A DNA stretch of 64,000 nt, taken from positions 6,834,001-6,898,000 of the forward strand of contig NZ_NETK01000001.1 in the NCBI RefSeq assembly GCF_002343915.1. The letters are read 5' to 3'. Origin of the DNA: Nannocystis exedens (GTDB lineage: Bacteria; Myxococcota_A; Polyangia; Nannocystales; Nannocystaceae). This document shows positions 50,876-63,410 of the stretch, in pieces (the stretch's first letter is position 1; each line of letters starts with the position of its first letter). The notes beneath the pieces were generated by a model that did no database searches, was not told the origin of the DNA, and saw only the letters and a list, made by a program, of their open reading frames with translations. The translations under genes were made by a program, and so were the position numbers.

Positions 50876-51223
50876 GCCGTGAATGTCGGCGCTGCCGGGC
50901 GGCGGCGCCAGGGCGCGGGTTTCTCTGCGATCGGCCGATCTTTCGCCGGGGCGGGCGGAGGCGAGGGGCGGCTGCCGCGCGAGCGGGGCGCGGGGGCGAC
51001 TCGTGTTCGGGAGAGCTGACCCGAGAGACAGATTATGGTCGGCGCCTCGCGGTCGGGCGAGAGGGGGGGGCAGGCGGCGCGGAGCTGAACGGAGAGACAG
51101 GTCATGGGCCGGCGGCCCGCGGCAGGGGCGGCGGGAGCGTGCGGCAGCGACATGAACGGAGAGACAGGTTGCAAGCCCGCATCTCGCCGACGCGCGGCGC
51201 GAACGCGATGACTCGGTCTTGTG
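50876..51223. repeat. Gap with three GCTGAAC-GGAG-AGACAGG type elements
   Basis: Degenerate CATG-14 units at 51015 (GCTGACC-CGAG-AGACAGA), 51084 (GCTGAAC-GGAG-AGACAGG) and about 51151 (CATGAAC-GGAG-AGACAGG). They share the right arm and loop, spaced about 68 bp. There is no gene in the gap. Confidence 0.75.
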
Positions 51224-53023
51224 TCAGCGGTCGGCGCGGCGCCAGAGCTCCACCTTGCCGACGCGGAGGCCGTAGTCGCGGACGTAGCGTTCGCCGAGGA
51301 AGCGGCGCAGGGCCGGGAATTCGTGCTTGGGGGCCGTGCCGCCGATGGCGACGAAGGCCGGAGGGGCGGCGGCCAGATCGCTCAGGAGCTGGCGCGCGGC
51401 CGGGCCGTCGGTCAGCACCTGCGGCGGGCCGGCGGGGGTGCGCCAGGTGTCGTCGGGCGTGGTCGTCAGCAGGCCGAGGGTCTTGTAGATCCGGCTGGCC
51501 GACAGGCGGCCGCTGTACGCGTGGACGCCCCACAGGTGCCAGCCCCACACCCAGATCTTGTCGTCGGGTCCGGTGCGCTCGCCGAGCCAGCGGCCGATCG
51601 CGCGGGCGCCCTCGTCGTGCGGGCGGGCGCGGTCGTCTCGCGTCAGCCGCAGGGCCCAGGCGGCGCGCACCGTCAGCGCCAGGACCAGCGGCGCGATGAG
51701 CAGGCGCGGCCAGCCGCGTCGCCACAGCGCCGGCGCGCTCGCGCCCCACGGGGCCGCGGCGAGCAGGCACAGCGGGGGCAGCGCGCCGAGCCAGTAGCCC
51801 TTGTAAAAGCGCAGGCCGGTGGCGGCCGCCAGCATGGCGGCGGCGGTCCAGGCGACGAGGAAGCGCGTGGCGCCGGGGACGTGCGGGCTGTCTTTCGCGG
51901 CATGTCCCGAGAGAGGGGCGGCCGTGGCGGCAGGGGCCGTCGACATGTCTCCGGGGACATGTCCTGAGAGATGGGCGGCCGGTGATGTGTCCCCGGGGAC
52001 ATGTCCTGGGGGATGGGCGGTCGGTGACGTGTCCTCGGGGACATGTCCTGGGGGAGGGGCGGCCGGGGCGCCGAGGGGGGCGCCGGGGGCCGGCGAGCTG
52101 TCCTTCGGGGCATGTCCCCTCGGACGGGCGGCCAGGGCGAAGGCGGCCAGCGCCAGCGGCAGGGCCAGGAAGTGGACGGCGGCGGCGACGAACTCCCAGG
52201 CCGCGCGCGCGGGGCCGGTGCCCGCGGCGTTGTGGGCGATGTACTCGAAGCCCCACGGGTTCCACACGTAGCCGCCGAGCAGCGCGCCGAGCTGGCCGTG
52301 GGCGAGGTAGTGCAGGGCGACGGGGACGTGCGCGAGCAGGAAGCCGGCGACCACGGCGAGGGCGGCGCGGAGGTCGCGGCGCCCGGGCGGGCACAGGGCC
52401 CAGAACAGCACCGGCAGGAGCACCACGCCCGAGGGTTGCTTGCACAGCGCGGCCAGGCCGCACATCGCCCCGCCGAGGAGCCATGTCCGAAGGGACCTGT
52501 TGAAAAGGGCATGGTCTTCCCGCCAGGTCGCCGCCCGCGCCGCGAACAGCCCGGCGGCGATCGCCGGCAGCTGGGCCCAGGTGACGTAGTTGGCGTCCAT
52601 GCTGTCGAGGTGGGCGTCGTGCAGGGCGTACAGCGTGGCGGCGACGACGGCCGCGCGGGCGCCCCACAGCCGCCAGGCGAGCGCGGCGAACACCAGCAGC
52701 GAGGCGACGGCGACCAGGTTGGCGGCGACCTGGAACGCGGCGATGTCCCGCCCCTCGGGCCCGGCGAGGACGGTGGCGAGGTAGAAGGTGCCCGGCGCCT
52801 TGAGCTCGATCGCGTCGACGTAGGGCAGGCCGCCGGCGCGCAGCAGCATGGCCTCGTAGAGGATCCCGCCGACGTCGTGCGAGGCGAACCCGCCCTCGGT
52901 GAAGCCGGGCAGACGGACCAGGCACGACAGCCCGGCGATCGCGGCGATCGCCAGCGCGGCCCCGATTTCGCGGCGGGCGAGCACGGGCGCCGATGATGCC
53001 CGAGTCGCAGCCGCGGCGGCCAT
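51224..53023 (-). CDS. GT39/GT83-type membrane glycosyltransferase with repeat-derived loop
   Basis: 599 aa, ATG 53023. Polytopic PMT/ArnT-like protein with about 11 hydrophobic segments. The first extracytoplasmic loop has LPGFTEGGFASHDVGGILYE and VDAIELKAPGTFYLATVLAG, with the acidic residues expected of a lipid-phosphate sugar transferase. Between membrane segments, residues 298-379 are Pro/His/Gly-rich, with GHVPEDTSPTAHPP, GHVPGDTSPAAHLS and GHVPGDMSTAPAAT in tandem. This whole stretch is palindromic repeat DNA read in frame. A soluble domain ends the protein. It transfers sugars to lipid or protein outside the membrane. Confidence 0.88.
   Translation of the reverse strand: MAAAAATRASSAPVLARREIGAALAIAAIAGLSCLVRLPGFTEGGFASHDVGGILYEAMLLRAGGLPYVDAIELKAPGTFYLATVLAGPEGRDIAAFQVAANLVAVASLLVFAALAWRLWGARAAVVAATLYALHDAHLDSMDANYVTWAQLPAIAAGLFAARAATWREDHALFNRSLRTWLLGGAMCGLAALCKQPSGVVLLPVLFWALCPPGRRDLRAALAVVAGFLLAHVPVALHYLAHGQLGALLGGYVWNPWGFEYIAHNAAGTGPARAAWEFVAAAVHFLALPLALAAFALAARPRGHAPKDSSPAPGAPLGAPAAPPPGHVPEDTSPTAHPPGHVPGDTSPAAHLSGHVPGDMSTAPAATAAPLSGHAAKDSPHVPGATRFLVAWTAAAMLAAATGLRFYKGYWLGALPPLCLLAAAPWGASAPALWRRGWPRLLIAPLVLALTVRAAWALRLTRDDRARPHDEGARAIGRWLGERTGPDDKIWVWGWHLWGVHAYSGRLSASRIYKTLGLLTTTPDDTWRTPAGPPQVLTDGPAARQLLSDLAAAPPAFVAIGGTAPKHEFPALRRFLGERYVRDYGLRVGKVELWRRADR
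51887..52128. repeat. In-frame CATG-14 array with 42-bp tandem period
   Basis: About ten stem-loop units. Cores at 51942, 51984 and 52026 repeat every 42 bp, which is three 14-bp phases and 14 codons. Flanking units are at 51887, 51901, 52097 and 52111. It inserts about 80 residues into a membrane-protein loop. Confidence 0.92.
52483..52528. repeat. CATG-14 array, three units, in the glycosyltransferase
   Basis: CATGTCC-GAAG-GGACCTG, CCTGTTG-AAAA-GGGCATG and CATGGTC-TTCC-CGCCAGG on a strict 14-bp phase, translated within a loop (FNRSLRTW). Confidence 0.88.
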
Positions 53024-53444
53024 TCGCAGGCCCGCGGCCGATTGCGCGGAAACGCTCGCGTGCGTTCGCCGCGCCGCGCGGGCGGTCGCGGACGCGGCTG
53101 CGAGACCACGGGGCCGCGAGCAGGAACAATCGCCGGTCGTCGCTGCGCCGCGACGGCCGCGACCGCTGCGGGATCACGGCCGCGAGCGGAACGACCGCGG
53201 ATCGTCGCTGCGCCGCGCGGCCGCGACGGCCGCGGGCGTCGCGGGACGCACGGGCGACGGGCCGCGCATGCGTCGGCCCTCCACGCGCGGGTTCGACGTT
53301 CGGCGGCAGGCGCATCGCGGCCCGCACGGGCGACGGGCACCGGCTCGCCGCCGTGCCCCGGCTCGCCGTTCCGGGGCCGAACGGCGCCGCGAGCTCGAGC
53401 GCGAGAGGGTTGTGCCGCTGCGCCGATCTGCTGAAGTGAGGCGC
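53024..53444. other. Gap with direct repeat
   Basis: TCGTCGCTGCGCCGCG occurs at 53137 and 53202, each within GCGGCCGCGACGG-like sequence. The GC-rich region encodes only Arg-rich frames and no gene was recognised. Confidence 0.4.
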
Positions 53445-55187
53445 ATGCCCGCTCGCCTGAATTTTTTGGAGAAGCACAGAGGCGCGCTCGGCCTCGTGGT
53501 CGTCCTCGCAGGTTGCCCGCCGCCGGTCGCCAACACGCCGACCACCGGCGGCGACAGCAGCAGCGGTACCACCGAGGATTTGACCACCGGCGAGCCACCG
53601 ACGACCGTCACCACCGACCCGCCGACGCCGACGACCGGCGCCGAGGAGGAATTCGACGGGGTGATCGCCCCGGCGACGCGGACGTATCGACCGCTCGGCG
53701 GGCCGGAGGTGGCGGCGGCGCACGACCCTTCGCTCGACTACGTGGAGATGGCGATCGTCGCGGTGGGCCAGACCTACGCGGCGATCTACGACGAGGCCGA
53801 GGCGCGGCTCGAGTTCGCGGGGGTGCCGAAGGCGGTGTATCAACTGCGCACGCGGCTGCCGCCGCAGGCCGAGCTGCCGGGCGCGCCGGGGCAGCAGCAG
53901 GTGACGGTCAGCCAGGCGCGCGAGCTCGGCAACTACGCGCGGATCTTCGCCGGGCGGCCCGACGTCGCGTCCACCGACGACGTCTCCACCGCGCTGACGG
54001 CGTCGGTCGGCGACATGCTGCCGCTCGGACCGGAGGATCAGTTCGAGCTGTACTCGTACAACGCCGACGCGCAGCTGCTGCAGTTCCCCAACCTCGACCC
54101 GGAGGACATGTCGGGGTCGCCGCAGCTCGGGGCGACGGAGATCGGCGAGTGGACGATCGCGTGGCGACCCGACACCGGGCGCGCCGGGTGGCCGCTGGTC
54201 GACCCCGCCGAGGGCGACGACCTGTGGCTCGGCCATTTGGTCGCGGGGCCGCTGGTGCCCGAGCCGATGGGCGCGGAGCTGCAAGACCCGTGGTCGTTCG
54301 CGCAGCGCTACGTGCTCGCCGAGGCGGCCGCGCTGTCGCTGTCGCCGATGACGGCCGGCGCGGCGACGGCGGCGACCGGCTCGTTCACGAAGAGCCCCAG
54401 CGAAGTCGTCAGCCTCGACGTGCGCGCCGGCGAGTTCATGGCGGAGCTGCAGATCTACGACGCCGACCTCAAGTCGGTCGGCTGCTTCGTCGCCGCGGTG
54501 CTCGAGCCCGGCGCCGACCACCCGATCGTCGGCATGACCCCCAACCTCGGCGGGATCAACGTGTACGGCCTCGACGCGCCGGTCGATCCGGCGTGCATGG
54601 GCGAGGACTGCGAGACGATGTTCGTCACCCCGGGCGACCGCGTGCTCGACCTCGAGTTCAGCAACCCGTACCCCGTCGGGACGCCGACGCTGATCGTGCA
54701 GTGCTCGCGCTACGTGTTCGTCGAAGATCCGGGCGGCGGCGGGGTGTACGATTATTTGGCGTCCGACCTGAGCGTGCAGGGCCGGCTCGAAGATCTGGCG
54801 CAGGCGCCGATCGTGCCGAAGCTGGGGCTGGTGCGCGATCTGGCGGTCAACGGGGTCGCGGTCCCGCCCGATTCGTCGCTGTCCGGGGTCGGCGTCAATC
54901 CGACGATCAGCTTCACCGCGCCGGAGTTCGGCGCGCCCGATGTCTATACGATCACGATCCGCACGATCGACGACATCGACGGGGCCGACGGCCCGATCCT
55001 GCGCCGCTCGCTCGGCAGCATCCGCACCGAATTCACGGAGGTGACGATCCCCGACGGCTTCCTCGAGCCGGGCGGGCATTATTACGTTCAGGTCGCCGCC
55101 GAGCGCGGCCGCGGGGTCACCGAGGCGCACGCCGATTCGCACGACATCTGGGTGTCGCGGGCGATGACCGGGGTGCTGACGCCGTGA
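53445..55187 (+). CDS. Large lipoprotein with Thr/Pro linker, hypothetical
   Basis: 580 aa, ATG 53445. Lipobox VVLAGC near residue 24 and a linker with TTGEPPTTVTTDPPTPTTG to residue 70. The mature protein starts with a predicted globular part (VEMAIVAVGQTYAAIYDEAE, ARELGNYARIFAGRPDVAST), a middle beta domain with four Cys (VGCFVAAVL, DPACMGEDCETMF) and a C-terminal fibronectin-like domain (PTISFTAPEFGAPDVYTITI, FLEPGGHYYVQVAAERGRG). No enzyme motif. Expected on the outer membrane surface. Confidence 0.8.
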   Translation: MPARLNFLEKHRGALGLVVVLAGCPPPVANTPTTGGDSSSGTTEDLTTGEPPTTVTTDPPTPTTGAEEEFDGVIAPATRTYRPLGGPEVAAAHDPSLDYVEMAIVAVGQTYAAIYDEAEARLEFAGVPKAVYQLRTRLPPQAELPGAPGQQQVTVSQARELGNYARIFAGRPDVASTDDVSTALTASVGDMLPLGPEDQFELYSYNADAQLLQFPNLDPEDMSGSPQLGATEIGEWTIAWRPDTGRAGWPLVDPAEGDDLWLGHLVAGPLVPEPMGAELQDPWSFAQRYVLAEAAALSLSPMTAGAATAATGSFTKSPSEVVSLDVRAGEFMAELQIYDADLKSVGCFVAAVLEPGADHPIVGMTPNLGGINVYGLDAPVDPACMGEDCETMFVTPGDRVLDLEFSNPYPVGTPTLIVQCSRYVFVEDPGGGGVYDYLASDLSVQGRLEDLAQAPIVPKLGLVRDLAVNGVAVPPDSSLSGVGVNPTISFTAPEFGAPDVYTITIRTIDDIDGADGPILRRSLGSIRTEFTEVTIPDGFLEPGGHYYVQVAAERGRGVTEAHADSHDIWVSRAMTGVLTP

Positions 55188-55298
55188 GGGGGCGCGCCCC
55201 GACCGACGATTCGTCGCGCGGGTCGCCGACGCGGGCCGCTCGACCCGCGGACGTACCGGGCTGAGCGGGGAGCCCGTGCGTGCGGGCGGGCGGGCGCG

Positions 55299-55304
55299 TA
55301 CACT
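55299..55304 (+). promoter_or_regulatory. -10 box of the Lhr gene
   Basis: TACACT, 9 nt before GTG 55314, no Shine-Dalgarno. A near-leaderless start. Confidence 0.45.
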
Positions 55305-55313
55305 CGCGGGCCC

Positions 55314-59930
<4,617 letters not shown>

Positions 59931-60136
59931 GGGCGCGGCGCAGCGACCTGCCGCTCGCCGAGCGGCTCGTCATCCCTCTGCCCGAGGACGGCCTGGCACG
60001 GACGGCCCCCGATCCGCGTCACCGGCAGCGATATCGCGTCACGCTTGCGCCCCCGACAGCACGAAGCGCCGATGCGCGGCGGGAAGTCACCCTTTTGGAC
60101 CGGCAGCGAAGAGCCGCGCGAGGTCGTCTTCGGGGC

Positions 60137-60727
60137 TCAACGGAGCTCGTCCGGGGTGGGTGGCGTCTCGGGTAAAAACAAACGACCGACCGGCAGCTCG
60201 ACGGCCTCGAATGGGGCGATGCGGGGGTGGGCGGTCTCGTCGTACACGCCGATGTTTTTCCAGTGGCCGCCGTCGAGCGCGTAGGCCTCGAGCAGACGCG
60301 CGTCGGGATCGACGAGCCGACAGTGCGGGACGCCGTGGCGGGCGTAGAGCTGGGATTTGGTCAAGCGGTCGCGCTTGGTCGAGGAGGGCGAGAGGACCTC
60401 GCAGACCCAGTCGGGGATGATGTCGATCGGGAGCCGCTGCTGATGACCCTCGAGACGCTGTCGACGCCAGCCGACGACGTCGGGCCTCACGATGTCGTGG
60501 GCGGTAAAACGGACGTCGACCTCCGTGACGATGTACCAGCCGCCCGCGCCACCGTCATCGAAGTCGAACGGACCGCCGAGATAACGACTGAGCCCGCCTT
60601 GCACCCGGCCATGCCCAAAGGTGGGGCTCGGCTGAGTGATGAGCTCGCCGCCGAGGACTTCGGCCTTGACGTCCTCCGGCAGCGCGACGAGGTCGGCGTA
60701 GGTGGCGAGCTTCGTGGCGGCGGTCAC
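60137..60727 (-). CDS. Uma2 family (DUF820) PD-(D/E)XK nuclease-like protein
   Basis: 196 aa, GTG 60727. Opening TYADLVALPEDVKAEVLGGE is the family signature. The nuclease-type core is VRPDVVGWRRQRL (Asp), DWVCEVLSPSSTKRDRLTKS (Glu, later Lys) and LYARHGVPHCRLVDPDARLL. These PD-(D/E)XK residues are in place. Uma2 proteins occur in many copies in cyanobacteria, planctomycetes and myxobacteria; their role is unsettled. TATCCT lies 6 nt before the start, so it is probably leaderless. Divergent from the crt operon. Confidence 0.9.
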   Translation of the reverse strand: MTAATKLATYADLVALPEDVKAEVLGGELITQPSPTFGHGRVQGGLSRYLGGPFDFDDGGAGGWYIVTEVDVRFTAHDIVRPDVVGWRRQRLEGHQQRLPIDIIPDWVCEVLSPSSTKRDRLTKSQLYARHGVPHCRLVDPDARLLEAYALDGGHWKNIGVYDETAHPRIAPFEAVELPVGRLFLPETPPTPDELR

Positions 60728-60733
60728 GAAGTG

Positions 60734-60739
60734 AGGATA
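60734..60739 (-). promoter_or_regulatory. -10 box of the Uma2 gene
   Basis: TATCCT on the minus strand, CACTTC, then GTG 60727. Confidence 0.5.
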
Positions 60740-60778
60740 CCACGGGTGCCCGCGGCGTGTTCCGGCGGGCCGCGGCGA

Positions 60779-60784
60779 TACACT
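60779..60784 (+). promoter_or_regulatory. -10 box of the carotenoid operon
   Basis: TACACT in GATACACT, 11 nt before ATG 60796, giving a leader of only a few nt. Confidence 0.45.
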
Positions 60785-60795
60785 CGTGCGACGGC

Positions 60796-62322
60796 ATGAG
60801 CGAGCAGGACAGGGTGATCGTGATCGGCTCGGGGCTCGGCGGGCTCGCGGCGGCGATCCGGCTGCGCGCGCGCGGGCACGAGGTCCTGGTGCTCGAGGCG
60901 ATGGACCAGCCGGGCGGGCGGGCGGCGGTGTTCGAGCAGGACGGGTTCTCGTTCGACGCCGGGCCGACGGTGGTCACCGCGAGCCACCTGTTCGACGAGC
61001 TGTTCGCGCTGGTCGGGCGCGAGCGGCGGGACTACGTGCAATTCGTGCCGGTCGACCCGTTCTATCGCGTGCTGTTCCCCGACGGCTCGCGCTTCGACTA
61101 CGTCGGCGACGAGCCGCGGATCCTGGCGCAGATCGAGCAATTCTCGCCGCGCGACGTCGACGGCTACCGCCGCCTGGCGGCCCAGGCGCGGCAGATCTTC
61201 GACATCGGCTACACCGAGCTGGTCGACAGGCCCTTCGACCGCTTCACCGACATGCTGAAGATCGTGCCCGACCTGGCGCGGCTCGGCTGCTGGCGCTCGA
61301 TGTACGAGTGGGTCAGCGCGTCGATCGAGGACGAGCGGCTGCGGCAGGTGTTCACGTTCCAGCCGCTGCTGATCGGCGGCAACCCGTTCCGCGCGCCGGC
61401 GATCTACGCGCTCATCCACTGGCTCGAGCGCAAGTGGGGCGTCGAGTTCGCGGTCGGCGGGACGACGGCGATCGTCAAGGCGATGGTGCGGCTGCTCGGC
61501 GAGCTCGGGGTCGAGGTGCGGGTGAGCACGCCGGTGGCGGAGATCGAGGTCGAGGGCGGGCGAGCGACGGCGGTGCGCACGGCCGCGGGCGAGCGGCTCG
61601 CCTGCGCGGCGGTCGTCAGCAACGCCGACCCGGCGACGGTCTACACCAAGCTGGTGGCGCGGCGGCATCGCCGGTGGAACAGCGACTTTTTGATAAGACG
61701 CAAGAAGCTGTCGATGGGGCTGTTCGTCGGCTACTTCGGGGCCGACCGCACCTGGCCCGAGCTGGCGCACCACACGATCATCCTCGGGCCGCGCTACCGC
61801 GAGCTGCTCGAGGACATCTTCGAGCGCAAGGTGCTGGCCGACGACTTCTCGCTGTACCTGCACGCGCCGACGCGGACCGACCCGAACCTCGCGCCGCCCG
61901 GGTGCGAGGCGTTCTACGTGCTGTCGCCGGTGCCCAACACCCAGGCCGAGGGGCTCGACTGGGACCGCCTCGGAGAGGCCTATTTCGCCAAGATCGTCGA
62001 CTTCCTCGGCGAGCAGCACGTGCCGGGGCTGCGCGAGCACATCGTCACCCGCAAGCACGTGACGCCGCGCTACTTCGAGACCGAGCTGCGCTCGTACGGC
62101 GGGGCGGCGTTCGGGCCCGAGCCGCGGCTGACGCAGTCGGCCTACTTCCGCTACCACAACGCGTCCGAGGACGTGCGCGGGCTGTACTTCGTCGGCGCCG
62201 GGACCCACCCGGGCGCGGGCATGCCGGGGGTGCTGTGCTCGGCCAAGGTGCTCGAGCGGGTGATGCCAGGGCCAGGTCGCAAGGGACATGTCCTCCGGGA
62301 CATGCGTGGAGCGGCGCGGTGA
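60796..62322 (+). CDS. crtI: Phytoene desaturase
   Basis: 508 aa, ATG 60796. N-terminal FAD-binding VIVIGSGLGGLAAAIRLRAR then GHEVLVLEA. FSFDAGPTVVT follows, the middle region has RAPAIYALIHWLERKWGVEF and FAVGGTTAIVKAMV, and the C-terminal signature is YFVGAGTHPGAGMPGVLCSA. CrtI desaturates phytoene stepwise toward neurosporene or lycopene at the membrane. The last 17 residues (GPGRKGHVLRDMRGAAR) come from palindromic repeats. The TGA overlaps the GTG of crtB, as in a coupled carotenoid operon. Confidence 0.93.
   Translation: MSEQDRVIVIGSGLGGLAAAIRLRARGHEVLVLEAMDQPGGRAAVFEQDGFSFDAGPTVVTASHLFDELFALVGRERRDYVQFVPVDPFYRVLFPDGSRFDYVGDEPRILAQIEQFSPRDVDGYRRLAAQARQIFDIGYTELVDRPFDRFTDMLKIVPDLARLGCWRSMYEWVSASIEDERLRQVFTFQPLLIGGNPFRAPAIYALIHWLERKWGVEFAVGGTTAIVKAMVRLLGELGVEVRVSTPVAEIEVEGGRATAVRTAAGERLACAAVVSNADPATVYTKLVARRHRRWNSDFLIRRKKLSMGLFVGYFGADRTWPELAHHTIILGPRYRELLEDIFERKVLADDFSLYLHAPTRTDPNLAPPGCEAFYVLSPVPNTQAEGLDWDRLGEAYFAKIVDFLGEQHVPGLREHIVTRKHVTPRYFETELRSYGGAAFGPEPRLTQSAYFRYHNASEDVRGLYFVGAGTHPGAGMPGVLCSAKVLERVMPGPGRKGHVLRDMRGAAR
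62273..62304. repeat. CATG-14 elements at the 3' end of crtI
   Basis: CAGGTCG-CAAG-GGACATG and a perfect CATGTCC-TCCG-GGACATG on the 14-bp phase, immediately before the crtI/crtB junction. Confidence 0.92.
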
Positions 62323-63311
62323 GCTACGACCGCGCCCGAGTGGTGGCCGAGAGCCGGGCGACGCTGGCCCGCCACGCGCGCACGTTCGACCTGGCCGGCT
62401 GGTTTCTGCCGGCGGAGCGGCTCGACGAGGCGGCGGTGGTGTACGCGTTCTGCCGCCTGGTCGACGACGCGGTCGACCTGGCGCAGGCGCCGGGCGAGGG
62501 GCTGGCGGCGATCGAGGCGATCGAGGCCGAGCTGGCGGGCGCGGCGGCGGCGCGGCCGCTCGTCGCCTGCTACCGCGACCTGCTGGCCGGCTGGGGCGTG
62601 CCGCTGCAGGTGGCCCGCGAGCTGATCGCGGGCGTGCGCGCCGACGCCGGGCCGGTGGCGCTGCCCGACGACGCGGCGCTGCTGCGCTACTGCTATCAGG
62701 TGGCCGGGACGGTGGGGCTGATGATGTGCGGGGTGATCGGCGCCCGCGACCCGCAGGCCAGCCCGTTCGCGCTCGACCTCGGGATCGCCATGCAGCTGAC
62801 CAACATCGCCCGCGACGTCGCCGAGGACGCCGCGCGCGGGCGGGTCTACCTGCCGGCGAACCGGCTCGACTTCGCGGGCACCAGCACCGAGGCGCTGCTG
62901 GCCGGCACGGCCGGCCGCGAGGCGGTCGCCGGGGTCGTGCTCGACGTGCTGGCGCTGGCCGAGCGCTACTACGCCAGCGCCGAGGCGGGGATGCGGTTCA
63001 TCCCGTGGCGCACGCGGCTGGCGATCGTGGTGGCGAGTCGGGTCTACCGCGCGATCGGGCTGCGGCTGCGGCGACGCGGCGGCGACGCGCTGGCGGGCCG
63101 CACCGTGGTGCCCGCGCTCGAGAAGGCGCTGTGGACGGGGGCGGCGCTGCTGGCGTTCGTCCGCGGGGCGATTCGGCCGCCGCGCGAGCCGCACGACCCG
63201 AAGTTGCACCGCTTCATCGCCGATTTGCCGGGCGCCGACGCAGGGACGCGCCGCTCGGCCCGGGTGACCCGCGGCGGGCGCGTGCTCGAGCTGGTCCGCG
63301 AGGTCTTTTGA
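62319..63311 (+). CDS. crtB: Phytoene synthase
   Basis: 330 aa, GTG 62319 overlapping the crtI stop. Squalene/phytoene synthase fold: HARTFDLAGWFLPAERLDEA opening, first Asp-rich motif AFCRLVDDAVDLA near residue 44, YCYQVAGTVGLMMCGVIG near 125, second Asp-rich motif LTNIARDVAEDAARGRVYLP near 160. It condenses two geranylgeranyl diphosphates to phytoene, the substrate of the adjacent CrtI. The C-terminal 60 residues are basic and may contact membrane. All catalytic Asp pairs are intact. Confidence 0.93.
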   Translation: MSYDRARVVAESRATLARHARTFDLAGWFLPAERLDEAAVVYAFCRLVDDAVDLAQAPGEGLAAIEAIEAELAGAAAARPLVACYRDLLAGWGVPLQVARELIAGVRADAGPVALPDDAALLRYCYQVAGTVGLMMCGVIGARDPQASPFALDLGIAMQLTNIARDVAEDAARGRVYLPANRLDFAGTSTEALLAGTAGREAVAGVVLDVLALAERYYASAEAGMRFIPWRTRLAIVVASRVYRAIGLRLRRRGGDALAGRTVVPALEKALWTGAALLAFVRGAIRPPREPHDPKLHRFIADLPGADAGTRRSARVTRGGRVLELVREVF

Positions 63312-63317
63312 AGTGTG

Positions 63318-63390
63318 CCTGGCCGATGGAGAATGTCTTGAAAGGCATGTCTTTCGGGCACGGGATGAAGGACATGTCGGAAAGAGCTCG
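63318..63390. repeat. CATG-14 array, five stem-loops
   Basis: Units at 63318, 63332, 63346, 63359 and 63373 (CCTGGCC-GATG-GAGAATG through CATGTCG-GAAA-GAGCTCG). The phase is 14 bp with one 13-bp step. It fills the gap between crtB and the HAD gene. Confidence 0.92.
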
Positions 63391-63410
63391 CGCGAGGGGG
63401 GCGCTCGACG

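Noticed and set aside
51942..52060. CRISPR-like regular repeats
   Set aside because: The 42-bp tandem copies have no unique spacers and are translated in frame. No cas genes are present.
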